Assembly: GCA_037954665.1 (NCBI GenBank)
Contig: JBBMOL010000098.1
Span: forward strand, 1,736,001-1,800,000
Source of the DNA: Laguncularia racemosa
Taxonomy: Eukaryota > Streptophyta > Magnoliopsida > Myrtales > Combretaceae
Length of the DNA: 64,000 nucleotides
Reading direction: 5' to 3'
Of this stretch, positions 43,954 to 53,936 are shown piece by piece. Numbering within the stretch: the stretch's first letter is position 1; every line of letters starts with the position of its first letter. Made by a program: the position numbers and the translations under genes. The notes below the pieces were generated by a model. That model had not been told where the DNA came from and searched no databases. It saw only the letters and a program-made list of their open reading frames with translations.

Positions 43954-44328
43954 CTTAAATCTAGGAGAAGTAGATGGAAAGAAAGTTATGCATCAATGAA
44001 GCTAAGCATGAGGAGACACCATTCAGTGGCTACTATCCATGACAAGCTGATACCAGTCCCTTCTATGTACAAAACCATTCAGTCCAAGAAGGGATGGCTT
44101 CCCAAACTTTTGATTCTCTGGATAATTGTATGGAGCATTTTGAGTTTGGCAGTGTTCAATGTCACAAGCAATTATCTCAAAGTTGAAAGGGAGGAGTTGT
44201 ATAAGGAGATGTGCCGTCAAGGGATGACACAACTTAAGAATCACTTGAAGGCCCACCTTGATCGTGAGTACAGATTTGCTATTCCTTTGTTGCAGCTTGA
44301 TAACTACCAGAATGCATCCAGTGAAGAG
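43954..44328 (+). CDS. Exon with transmembrane segment and start of CHASE domain
   Basis: Between a CAG acceptor (ending at 43,953) and a GTAAAG donor (44,329) lie exactly 125 open codons. They encode KGWLPKLLILWIIVWSILSLAVF, a transmembrane helix, followed by KVEREELYKEMCRQGMTQLKNHLKAHLDREYRFAIPLL. This order resembles the N-terminal membrane helix and first extracytoplasmic CHASE helix of cytokinin-receptor histidine kinases (AHK2/3/4 type), including the E-x-L-x-x-M-C word. Plant CHASE-domain receptor-like Ser/Thr kinases are an alternative source. The frame is phase 0 at both ends and continues the NB-ARC frame if the 105-base intron 43,849-43,953 is removed. Confidence 0.65.
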
Positions 44329-44511
44329 GTAAAGTTTTAATTTCTCCTAATTCCTGGAAAATATAATTTTCCATTCTCTGCATCATAGCTTTGACCTTGA
44401 GACACAACCAGAGAGCATAAAATTGCAACCATAGTGTTGCTTCCAAATGTTGAACTTCTTGTCTTCGGCAATTGTTTGTTTCCAACAGCGAAAGTATGTG
44501 ATTTCTGTCAG

Positions 44512-44661
44512 GCGATGAACAAAAGTTATATAGATTCGTTGTTAGATGGGTATGCAGAGGGTGAAAAAAGGCTGCTGTACCCTACAATTGATCATCAAGA
44601 CTTCTGTAAAAGAAGTGTCTGCGGTCCTCACACATTGCATCCATCAACTTCCGATGAGAAG
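44512..44661 (+). CDS. Exon encoding central CHASE-like segment
   Basis: Bounded by the acceptor TTTCTGTCAG (ending at 44,511) and the donor GTAACT (44,662). It contains exactly 50 open codons in phase 0: AMNKSYIDSLLDGYAEGEKRLLYPTIDH... ending STSDEK. Similarity to CHASE domains is weak here, but position, length and the closing S-x-x-E-K before the next conserved block fit. An alternative acceptor (TTCCAACAG, about 44,489) would disturb the frame. Confidence 0.55.
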
Positions 44662-44740
44662 GTAACTGTGACTTGCATTTTTCTTGTCATTTGTATTAAA
44701 TTTAATTATCAAACATTCCATTTCACTTGGTTTGTCGCAG

Positions 44741-44910
44741 GTGAAAGCAAGCTTCCTAAAAGCAACTGCTCTCGGAAAGGCTGAACTCCTCAGCACCATA
44801 ACATCTGACTCTAATTCTATTCTACCAGTAATTGTTTATCCGATGCATATGTCTGCTCTTTCTACAAGCTGTAGCTCATCATTGCAGGAGTCCATGAGAT
44901 CCATCGTTGG
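44741..44910 (+). CDS. Exon encoding CHASE-like beta segment
   Basis: Bounded by the acceptor TTTGTCGCAG (ending at 44,740) and the donor GTAAGT (44,911). It encodes VKASFLKATALGKAELLS, LPVIVYPMHMSAL and SLQESMRSIVG. This matches the order of a conserved CHASE block in cytokinin receptors: an Arg/Ala-rich helix with T/S-G-K-x-x-L-T, then a hydrophobic strand ending in F-P/A-V-Y, and an E-R-I-x-A-T-x-G-Y helix. Ligand-pocket residues cannot be judged from such a divergent copy. A possible further 41-base exon (44,987-45,027, encoding LVKLVRHLPIILI) follows. No kinase or receiver domain is present before the Copia element. Confidence 0.65.
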
Positions 44911-45027
44911 GTAAGTCCTGTAATTCAATCGTTATAGTTAATTTTAAACCACAAGTGAAACAATCAGTTTTCCTGAATTCTCACAGCTTAGTCAAACTAG
45001 TCAGACATCTGCCTATCATATTAATCG

Positions 45028-45138
45028 GTAATTGTTTTTTTTCAATTTTGGACAACTATTATTGCAATAACCGGGGATGAGGGAATAGAACTTAATCCAT
45101 CCTATTGGAAGACCAATATTCATATAATTAGGTTATAG
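45028..45138. other. Short sequence between the chimeric gene and the Copia element
   Basis: Non-coding. The word TAGGTTATAG immediately precedes the LTR. The histidine-kinase-like exons cannot be followed further here or at the far side of the element (54,935 onward). Confidence 0.5.
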
Positions 45139-45424
45139 TGTTAGTTTTTTGTAAGCTAAGAAGGAGAACGGAGGAAAAATTTTAAAAAAGGGCACTCATA
45201 TACTTTTTGAGCTGTAACTTTTATTCATTTTCATAATGACATGCTTGCAAGTACAAGTCACAAAATATCTTACCTACTCTTTAGAAAGAAAAGAAACTAT
45301 TTTTACTTACTCCACTAATTTGTCTCCCAAACTTTAAGGAGATTCGCACATTGGTCAGCAACACAACAAAATATCATAACTTAGTTCCTAAATTTCCGCA
45401 ACAAAATAACAAATTAGTCTTGTA
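45139..45424 (-). repeat. 3' LTR of the split Copia
   Basis: Matches 54,632-54,934 throughout (for example TTTTTGAGCTGTAACTTTTA, TGCTTGCAAGT and CACATTGGTCA in both), with small indels in an A-rich part. Confidence 0.88.
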
Positions 45425-46000
45425 ACTTCTCCCTTTTAGCTTCTCTTACAGCGCAATACTTGATTTTGATGTGCTTTGTTCAACCATGAAACACCATATT
45501 CTTTGCCATAGCACAAGCTGATTGATTGTCAAAAAATATCTCTACTTCTTCCTTCTGTGGATACTTCAAGTCAATCAAAATTTTCCTCAACCACAAAGCT
45601 TGGTTAACAGCTGCCGCAGCTGAGATGTACTCTGCCTCAACAGTAGATTATGCAACTGATCCTTGTTTCTTTGAGTTCTAATTGAATGCACCTGAATTAA
45701 GAAAGAAAACATATTTGGAAGTGCTCTTCATATCCTCAATAGAGCCAACCCAATCACTATTTGCATATCCTATCAACTTTAAATCAACTGATTTTCTGAA
45801 CCACATTAAAAAATCTTTAGTTCCTTTGACATACCTAAGGACTCATTTTGCAGCTTTAAAATGCGATTCACTAGGCTTGTGCATGAATCTAGACAACAAG
45901 CTAGTTGCATACATAAGATCGAGTCTTGTTTTTGTTAAATACAACAAACAATCAATTAAACTTCTATAAACTCCCCCATCCACTTTGTTTGCTTCATCTT
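45425..46000 (-). pseudogene. pol: Copia RT end and RNase H, 3' part
   Basis: From 45,990 down to 45,843 the frame reads NKVDGGVYRSLIDCLLYLTKTRLDLMYATSLLSRFMHKPSESHFKAAK, the segment linking RT to RNase H. Further down come the RNase H words STVEAEYISAAAAVNQALWLRKI and FFDNQSACAMAKN, separated by a stop at about 45,648. The Gypsy insertion at 46,001 cut the RT domain here. Its 5' portion resumes at 51,847. Confidence 0.85.
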
Positions 46001-46546
46001 TGATATGATTCCGAAAAGTTCCAGATAAACTTGTATTAAGAATTTCAACAATATAATTCCAGTGATAGTTCTGGATTAGAACAAGAACTAAAATCAAATA
46101 AAATCACAACTAAGAACTAAACTATCTACGCTTAATGCTAGAAGGAAGCCAAATGCCCTCCTCCATAGCCCTCACCGGGAATCAGGCGGCCAAGGTGCCT
46201 TCTGCTAGATTTCCCCCTCTTCTCTCTCTTTGTAACAAACCTTGTTATATTTCTGTTATCCTTTATTTCCCCCCAAAACCAACTATTTATAATCCACTCT
46301 CCTAGTCCCCCCTTCAATTCCACCTCAGCCACGTCCACCTATCTTCTTCTCTCCACGTTCCTAGATCCAACTCACATAGTCCAACTCAACCACTACTTCT
46401 ACCTCAGCTCTTTCTATTCTAGTTATTACATATTTGACCCTATTATATCATGTATCTCTACCACTACTCTTTCCTTCCTTTCGTATACTTCTTATGCCTC
46501 GCTCCTATTTCTTCTCTGATATACTTTCATCGGCAGGGGTGTATCA
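46001..46546 (-). repeat. 3' LTR of the inserted Gypsy
   Basis: Left terminal repeat, colinear with 51,300-51,841. The main differences are small substitutions and a long C run present only in the right copy (about 51,571-51,590). Confidence 0.93.
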
Positions 46547-46559
46547 ATTACCTCCCCTG

Positions 46560-47235
46560 ATACAATGTCCTTGTCCTCAAGGAAAAAATCTAGGAAGAGT
46601 GAAGTAAACTCGGATGTGTCCATCCACGAGACATGATCAGGCCCTTGATCTTGCCATTGTATTAGGACTTAGGGAGTTGCTACTGATCCATCGCGCTTAA
46701 ATCGTCTTCCCATGATGGCTACTGGAAGATGACCCATAGATGCTGAATCCTTGGGCATGTCTGGTGGAAGATCCACTGTTGAAGGAAAGGATCCCACCGC
46801 CTTCTTTAGGAGCGAGACGTGGAAGACAGGATGTATGAGATAGTTGATAGGTAATTGCAATTTGCATGCCACTTGTCCAATTCGTTCAACAATTTGGAAT
46901 GGTCCAAAAAATCTTAGAGTCAGTTTAGAAGTGGAATTTTTAAGTTACAGGTGAAAAGATACATGCCGCTTCAAGAACACCCACTCTCCCACCTGGAATT
47001 CCACCAGTCGCTGATGCTTATTTGCATTCTTACAGTAGGTGGATTGCGCATGGGTTAGATTGTGTCTTAATAGCTGAAGAATGGCGTCTCTGTCCCGTAG
47101 TGCCTTACGCAACTCCGGATTTCGTATTTCTTTATCAACAAAGGATTGCAAGATAGGAGGGGGTCGACCATAAACTATTTTGAATGGCAACATTTTGGAT
47201 GCTATATGGTAGGCCGTGTTATGGTGGAATTCCAC
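46560..47235 (-). pseudogene. pol: Gypsy integrase C-terminus and chromodomain-like tail
   Basis: 47,235-46,945 contains WVEFHHNTAYHIASKMLPFKIVYGRPPP and GEWVFLKRH. 46,872-46,669 contains the GPR-to-chromodomain joint (LPINYLIHPVFHVSLLKKAVG). Across a stop at 46,669 come the chromodomain-like words VLIQWQDQGPDHVSWMD and FFLEDKDI. A chromodomain directs insertion toward marked chromatin in chromoviruses. Here one nonsense codon splits it. Confidence 0.75.
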
Positions 47236-47256
47236 CCAAGGAAGCCATGCTTTCCA

Positions 47257-48153
47257 TTATGTAGGATGATGGCTCACAAAGCATCGAAGATACCCTTCAA
47301 GGAAATAATTTAGAACTTCTGTTTGTCCATCCGTTTCCGGGTGGTACGTGGTGTTGTAGTGTAAGAGGGTGCCCTGCAATTTAAAGAGTTCAGTCCAAAA
47401 TTTACTCAGGAAGGTGGGGTCACGATCACTCACGATAGTCTTCGAATAGCCATGAAGCCGAACAATTTCTCTAACAAACACTTCGGCTATCCCCTTAGCT
47501 GTGTAAGGATGTTCGATGGGAATGAAATGGCCATACTTGGAGAGACGATCAACCACCACGAGGATTACATTAAACCCCTTGGATTTCGGCAATCCTCCAA
47601 TGAAATCTATGGAGACATCCTCCCAAATAGCCATTGGTATTGGTAATAGGCACAACAATCCTGCGGGTGCCAAAGCTTGATACTTTTGGCGCTGACACAT
47701 TGCACAAGCAGCTACAAAATTCGTCACATCCTTCTTGATCCCAATCCAAAACACATTTGCAGCTATCCGACGATAAGTCTTGAGGAACCCAGCATGCCCT
47801 CCAATGGGTGAGGAATGAAACTCATGTAGAAACACTAGGGGCCACTTAGACTTAGCTGGGATTACCAACCTCCTATGATGGAATAAGGTGTTTTGCACAA
47901 GGTAAAACCCCCGGCCCGCTAATTCTCCCCTCTTCAACAACTGCATCTTTGCAGCTAAAGTCGAATCAACCTCTACTTCACTCCTAATGGTTGATAGGTC
48001 TATCCATATAGATCCCGTGATTTGCATCAGATGTGTCTCTTCAAACTTCCTTAATAGGGCATCAGCCACTTTATTCTCCGCTCCCCTTCGATATTGAACT
48101 TCGAAGTCATACCCCAAAAGTTTAGGTAACCAATTTTGTTGATCAGGAGTCAT
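47257..48153 (-). CDS. pol: Gypsy integrase and RNase H end, long intact stretch
   Basis: 298 open codons. Residues 1-35 close RNase H (TPDQQNWLPKLLGYDFEVQYRRGAENKVADALLR). The zinc-binding H2C2 motif is H113-x6-H120...C150-x2-C153. The catalytic triad is D183 (SIDFIGGLP), D243 (VSDRDPTF) and E279 (GQTEVLN), with 35 residues between D243 and E279 as expected. Integrase joins element DNA ends to target DNA. It ends at a stop beside the RCF region and continues in 47,235-46,945. All key residues are preserved, in contrast with RT. Confidence 0.92.
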   Translation of the reverse strand: MTPDQQNWLPKLLGYDFEVQYRRGAENKVADALLRKFEETHLMQITGSIWIDLSTIRSEVEVDSTLAAKMQLLKRGELAGRGFYLVQNTLFHHRRLVIPAKSKWPLVFLHEFHSSPIGGHAGFLKTYRRIAANVFWIGIKKDVTNFVAACAMCQRQKYQALAPAGLLCLLPIPMAIWEDVSIDFIGGLPKSKGFNVILVVVDRLSKYGHFIPIEHPYTAKGIAEVFVREIVRLHGYSKTIVSDRDPTFLSKFWTELFKLQGTLLHYNTTYHPETDGQTEVLNYFLEGYLRCFVSHHPT

Positions 48154-48162
48154 GATCGTTTG

Positions 48163-48690
48163 CTAAAGCAAATGTTTAAGGCTTTTTTTATCAATACGGA
48201 CAACAAATTTTTTGCCCAAGAGATAAGGTTGCCAATGCTGAATTGCTAACACCAAGTCCATGAGTTCCTTCTCATAAGTGGATTTTGCTAGAATATGATT
48301 AGCTAAGGCTTTACTAAAGTAAGCAATTAGCCTATTGTCTTGTTGTAAAACCGCCCCCAGCCCTCTTATAGATGCATCACATTCCACAATGAATGTGTGG
48401 GAAAAATCGGGCATTGTTAATACTAAAGTTGTCACTAATGCCTCTTTCAATCCATTGAATGCGGTGGTAGCTTGTTTTGACCATTCAAACCCATTCTTTT
48501 TTAGCAAATCCGTTAGAGGTTTGGCTATCTTGCCATAATCTTTGATGAATTTGCGGTAGTATCCGGATAATCCAAGGAACCCTCGAAGACCTTTAAGGGT
48601 GGATGGTTGGGCCCACTCCACTACAGATTGTATCTTAGATGGATCCATAGCCACACCCTCCTTCAATATGATATATCCTAAATACTCCAC
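48163..48690 (-). pseudogene. pol: Gypsy RT thumb and RNase H
   Basis: An open stretch with MEYLGYIILKEGVAMDPSKIQSVVEWAQPSTLKGLRGFLGLSGYYRKFI, then FIVECDASIRGLGAVLQQ (catalytic Asp within CDAS), LIAYFSKAL and STYEKELMDLVLAIQHWQPYLLG. One stop near 48,160 separates it from the integrase piece in the same frame. Confidence 0.88.
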
Positions 48691-49455
48691 CTTAGCCTAT
48701 CCAAACATACACTTCTTTCTATTGGCAAAAAAGTGTTGTTGCTTTAGGATAAGGAATACTTGTTCTAAGTGTTAAAGATGTGTATCCCAATCTCCACTAT
48801 ATACCAAGATATCATCAAAGAACACCAAGACGAATTGTCTTAAATAAGGTCAAAAGATCTCATTCATCATCGCCTAGAACGTTGCTGGTGCGTTGGTTAA
48901 TCCAAATGGCATAACTAAGAACTTATAGTGACCTTGATGAGTACGAAAGGTCGTTTTATGAATGTCTTCCTCAGCCATTCGAATTTGATGGTATATGGAT
49001 CATAGGTCAATCTTAAAGAAGACACTAGCCCCATATAACTCATCCAATAACTCATCTATAACCAAGATAGGATACTTATCCGCCACCGTCACCTCATTGA
49101 GGGCACGGTAGTCTACATAAGATCTCCATAACCCATCCTTCTTCTTCATTAAGATCACCAGACTAGAAAATGAACCCGTGCTTGGATGGACGATTTTTGC
49201 CTCCAACATATCACGTACTAGCCTCTCTATCTCATTTTTTTGCACGTACGCGTATCTATAAGGTCTCACGGAGATGGGACCTTTCCCTTCTACAATAGGA
49301 ATGTGGTAGTTTATGGAACGAAGGGGAGGTAGGCCCTTTAGAGTGTCGAAGATGTCCCTGTATTCTCTTAACAATTTACCCAAACTCGCCTCCTTGATTT
49401 CCTGCTCTCCTTGCGATGTTGCTGCTATCACCCATAGTAGTTTACATTCATCCAC
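48691..49455 (-). pseudogene. pol: Gypsy reverse transcriptase, broken
   Basis: 49,455-49,000 reads GKLLREYRDIFDTLKGLPPLRSINYHIPIVEGKGPISVRPYRYAYVQKNEIERLVRDMLEAKIVHPSTGSFSS, then MKKKDGLWRSYVDYRALNEVTV. The catalytic FDDILVYS block lies at about 48,800-48,820 beyond frame breaks. A stop near 48,997 interrupts the SGYHQI region. Confidence 0.85.
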
Positions 49456-49459
49456 ATCT

Positions 49460-49914
49460 CCCAGCTTCTATAACGATTTGTATGAGATTGGAAATCGACA
49501 CAAAGTCAGATCTCCACATAGCAGATACTCTTCCTCCTTTTGAGTAACCTTGATAATCATTTTGGCCCAATCTACCTTTACTTCTCCCAACGTTTTCAGC
49601 CATGCCACACCCAATATCAGGTCTACCCCTTTCAACTCCATTACATAACAATCCACGCTCGTGAGATATAGTTCCACCTGAAGTTATAGGTTAGAAAAAA
49701 ACCCATGGGACTTTATGGATCTTCCATCCCCTAATGTTACTTTAAATGAACGATAATCAGATAATGGTATTCCATGACGTGTGGTCCATTCCAGTGACAC
49801 AAAGTTGTGACTAGCTCCACTATCTACCAAAATCACGATAGGGGAAGAGGCCAACTTACCTTGCATTTTCATTGTACAAGGTTCATTGAAACCATGCATT
49901 GCCAATAATGACAA
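49460..49914 (-). pseudogene. pol: Gypsy aspartic protease
   Basis: 49,914-49,684 carries GKLASSPIVILVDSGASHNFVS, with the active-site DSGA at residues 31-34, and VTLGDGRSIKSHG. After a stop, 49,677-49,468 continues DCYVMELKGVDLILGVAWLKTLGEVKVDW, the usual end of Gypsy retropepsin. The protease processes gag-pol. It is split by one nonsense codon. Confidence 0.85.
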
Positions 49915-51299
49915 TGATAGAGGAGCTTATTCGCCTGCTGGCTACCCTTTGTCCCATTCTTCTTCCCCTGGCGCTTATTCTTCCAGCACTAACAACTAGA
50001 ATGTTCTGTTTGGACATCGATGGTTTGGATTAAAGGGCTAGTCACACTTGAAACATAAGCCCTTTGCATTTTTGTCCAAGAATTCCGCGTGCGATAATTG
50101 CCTTTATCCGGGAAGTTGTCTCGTGCCATCCTTAACTACTCCATGTCTTGCTGCCGGTGGAACCCCACCTCCCATAGAATGATCCTGTCTTCTAGGTATG
50201 GTTGATCCGTCTCTAGATAACATTCGTGTCTTGTCACTCACCGTAAACTTAGGAACTCGTGGTGATGTTGGAGATGAAAAAATTCCTGAGTTACTATTGT
50301 TCATTCAATTGAAGTATTGTGATTGTGGTGCTGGTGGTCGAATGTCAGTGCGGCCTCCATTTCTGTGTTCCATGGTGAAGAAGATGCCTGAGTCAAACTC
50401 TCGTTCAATTTTAACAGCCAAGTCCATGGCGCGTTCCAAAGTAGTCAGAGCAAAAGTATCCACATGCGTTTGGATTGGATCCTGTAAGCACCCAACCCCC
50501 CCCCCCCCCCCCCAATTAGTACCCTAATAATTGCATTTTTGGCATTATTGGAGTGTGGGAGATGAGGGACTCGAAATCTTCAATGTACTGTTAAACCGTG
50601 CCACATTGCCTCAGTTGCGATAAACTCTTGAAGAGGTTAAAGGCAAGCAAACCCCCGTATCGTTTCATGATTTCCTCCTTTAGGCGTGGCCAGATTAGAT
50701 CTGCCTCTCTTCGTTGCAACATTCGGAACCAGTGATTGCATCACCCTCTCATGCACATTGCCAACAGCACTACCTTCCTATCCTCCCTCGTCTGTTGTGC
50801 GGTGAAGTATTGTTCGGCCATCAAGATCTAATTGGAAGGATCGTCTCCGTCGAATGCTGGAAGTATTAAGCATGATGCAGTGGTACGAAACTCGTCTTCC
50901 ATTTCTATTCCTCTCTAGCCACCAATGGGAATCTCTTATCCAACTTCCGTGGAACGTGGACCATCCACATGTTTGCCACAATCTTTTATCATGGAAGAAC
51001 CATTGTTAGATTGTCCTCCCGTATCCTTATTGAGCCATATGTCTTCTAGTTGCTTCTGGATGTGATCCATCTTGCCTTGTATGGTGGACAGTTCCCCAAC
51101 ATGTTTTTTTGTTCTTCTTCCATTGCCCCCAGCTACTGTTAGACGTTCGTGACATCCAGATGTATCCCCTCTACATTCCTTTCTAACGTTTCAACGCAAG
51201 TTTCCATCTATGTCATGCCTCAATGTATGCGGTGAACTTCGTCGAGGTGATCCAATTCTCCGAAGGTGTTTCTTTCATTTCCCAGCAACGGAACCAATT
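49915..51299 (-). pseudogene. gag: Gypsy gag remnants and leader
   Basis: Gag is heavily broken. Readable traces include a capsid piece around 50,550-50,950 (KHYFTAQQ-like and FRVPHLP-like words) and the basic linker before protease. A run of C (plus strand, about 50,499-50,512) falls inside it. The open frames in this span are too short and frameshifted to be called genes. The 5' end near 51,290 holds the putative primer-binding region. Confidence 0.6.
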
Positions 51300-51841
51300 T
51301 GATATGATTCCGAAAAGTTCCAGATAAACTTGTATTAAGAATTTCAACAATATAATTCTAGTGATAGTTCCGAATTAGAACAAGAATTGAAATCAAATAC
51401 AATCACAACTGAAAACTAAACTATCTACACTCAATGCTAGAAGGAAGCCGAATGCCCTCCTCCGTAGCCCTCACCAGGAATCAAGCGGCCGAAGTGCCTT
51501 CTACATACTTCCCCCTCTTCTCTCTCTTTGTAACAAACTTTTTTATATTTCTATTATCCTCTATTCACACCCCCCCCCCCCCCCCCCCCCCTCCTCTCCT
51601 AGTCCCCCTTCAATTCCACGTCAGCCACATCTACCTGTCTTCTTCTCTCCACGTTCCTAGATCTAGCTCACTTAGTCCAGCTCAGCCATTACTTCTACCT
51701 CAGCCCTTTCTATTCTAATTATTACATATTTGACCCATTATATCATGTATCTCTACCACTACTCTTTCCTTCCTTCTATATACTTCTTATGCCTTGCTCC
51801 TCTTCCTCCTCTGATATACTTTCATCGGCAGGGGTGTATCA
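51300..51841 (-). repeat. 5' LTR of the inserted Gypsy
   Basis: Right terminal repeat, TGATATGATTCC to GTGTATCA, followed by the target duplication atctt. It contains a C run of about 20 bases (about 51,571-51,590) absent from the left copy. Confidence 0.93.
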
Positions 51842-51846
51842 ATCTT

Positions 51847-53600
51847 CCTCACACAATTTTCCATTTTGCACTATAGGAGTGCTCATAAGCTTAAAATTAT
51901 GCATACTAAATTTCTTCAAAATTCTAGCTACATATTTTCTTTGACAAATGAAGATCCCTTTTTAAGTTTGGGGAATCTCCATGCTAAGAAAAAATGTCAG
52001 CTCCCCTAAATCGGTCATTTCAAACATCTTTTGCATTTCTTCCTTGAATCTCTCTATTAAGATTGAGTTGCGTCTAATGCCTAGCAAATCATCAACATAT
52101 AGAGAAACAATCAACAAATCTTCATTAGCCTTCTTCACATAGAGATTATACTCATTTATACTATTGCTGAATCCAAGATTCCTCAAATAATCATCAATTC
52201 TATTGTACCAAGCTCTAGGAGCCTATTTCACTCCATATAGAGCCTTATGAAGTTTATAAACATTGTCTTCACCATCTGAAGTTCTAAATCCTTCTAGTTT
52301 TTTCAACATAAATGTCTTCTTCAAGAAAACCATTCAAGCAGGTTGACTTTACATCAAGTTGGAAAATTTTCCAACCATTTTGAGCAAATAAGGCTATCAA
52401 TGGCCTTATCATGTCATATCTTGCAACTGGAGCAAATGTATCTGTAAAATCAATGCCACTCCTACAAATATCCCTTGACAACTAATCTTACCTTGTGTTT
52501 ATTGATAGAACTATCTTAATTAAGTTTGGTTTTGAAAACCCATTTTAAACCAATCACCTTTTTGTTATCAGGCTTAGGATCCAAATTCCAAGTCTCATTT
52601 TTTTCAATCATATTTAGCTCCTACATTGTTGCACTCCACTCATTAGATTGTGAAGCTTCATTATAATCTGAAGGCTATAAAATGGCTACATTGCATCTAC
52701 CATAAATATCAGTCAAAGAGTCTAACGCCTCTTATAGAAACTTCCGTATTCAATCATGATTCTGAATTTTCTTCAATCTCAACTTGATCGTAAGAAATGT
52801 TAACTTCTTGTTTACCACTCCCAGCAACTTCAACTTCATTCTTTTCCCAATTACAAGCTCCATTTTCATAAAATTTCACATTACTACTCACAAATAGTTT
52901 CCCTGTTTCAACATGAAAGATTCTGTAACCCTTCGAAATGTTACTATAATTAACAAAGGTCCCAACATCAATTTTTTTAATCAAGCTTATCTCTTTTGAC
53001 ATCTATACAAGAGTGTAACATAAATTCCCAAATATCTTGAGATGCTCAACTATTGGTTAACTCCGTACCATGCCTCAAATGGAGTTTTGTCTTTCACTAC
53101 CTTAGTAAGAAGTCGATTTAGCAAGTAAATAGCTATATTTACTTCTTCTGCCCAAAATCTTTTAGGCAATCCCTTCTCATAAAGCAAACACCTTGCCATC
53201 TCCATGATTGTTCTATCTTTTCTTTCACTCACTCCATTTTGTTGAAGTGACAGTTAGTTAATGTTCGATACCGATTTCAACACAAAATCTTTCAAACTTG
53301 TCTAATGTGCATTCAAAGCCACTATCTGATCTTATCACCTTAATACTACAACTAGGTTGGTTCTTTACCAAAGCTTTGAATGCAAAACACATCAACTACC
53401 TCCAATATCTTCTTCATGAAATAAACCCAAAAATTCTGCTATAATCATCAATAAACAAGATGAAATACCTACTTCCATTCAGCAAGGGTGTCTTCATCGG
53501 TCCACACACATCAGTATGGATTAATTGAAGCTTTTCAGAAGCTCTCCATGCTCTATTATGGTTATCAATTTATTACCAACATTATCAACTATAGTGCAGG
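51847..53600 (-). pseudogene. pol: Copia integrase and RT, 5' part of the split element
   Basis: 53,232-53,050 has MSERKDRTIMEMARCLLYEKGLPKRFWAEEVNIAIYLLNRLLTKVVKDKTPFEAWYG (integrase after the catalytic Glu). 53,002-52,754 has ISKGYRIFHVETGKLFVSSNVKFYE. 52,481-52,284 has DFTDTFAPVARYDMIRPLIALFAQNGWKIFQLDVKSTCLNGFLEEDIYVE. 52,186-51,962 has the segment after Y-V-D-D (DDLLGIRRN...MTDLGELTFFLSMEI). Frame breaks occur between all pieces. Its 3' continuation is at 45,425-46,000. Confidence 0.88.
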
Positions 53601-53936
53601 ATTTATTTTGAAAATGCAATGAGTAATTCTTCGCTAGCATTTAGCCCACACTTAACAAGCTTTGACTAATTTCAGGCACAAATAATACATTTGAAATATA
53701 TTTGATACTTGTTGGAGTATCAATGGCAACAACTCCCTTGCCTTTGACTTCAATAAAGTCTCCATTCCCAATCTTCACTTTTGACTTTTATGACGGATTC
53801 AGCTCCTTGAAATTTGTTAAGTTAGATGTCATGTGGTTTATACAACCACTAGCAACAAGCCAAGTATCGATAGAGGCATTTATTGCATAGCATGAAGCAA
53901 TAAATTACTCTTCAGTATGATGTTGTAGTTGATTTT

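Larger units (their letters stand above)
46001..51841 (-). mobile_element. Gypsy chromovirus-like retrotransposon inserted in Copia
   Basis: A 5.84-kb element with LTRs at 46,001-46,546 (546 bases) and 51,300-51,841 (542 bases), both TGATATGATTCC...GTGTATCA. A perfect target duplication atctt lies at 45,996-46,000 and 51,842-51,846. Minus-strand order is gag, protease, RT, RNase H, integrase, chromodomain-like end. A CAGGGGAGGTAAT polypurine tract adjoins the 3' LTR (46,547-46,559). The sequence next to the 5' LTR (TTGGTTCCGTTGCTGGG on the minus strand) is not the initiator-Met type. The integrase is almost intact and the LTRs are about 95 percent similar by eye. Confidence 0.93.

Noticed and set aside
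44023..44485. Minus-strand open frames over the CHASE-like exons
   Set aside because: The plus strand has transmembrane/CHASE-like content with matching splice sites. The minus frames have no motifs.
47452..47646. Plus-strand open frame within the Gypsy integrase
   Set aside because: It is the antisense shadow of an intact catalytic core.
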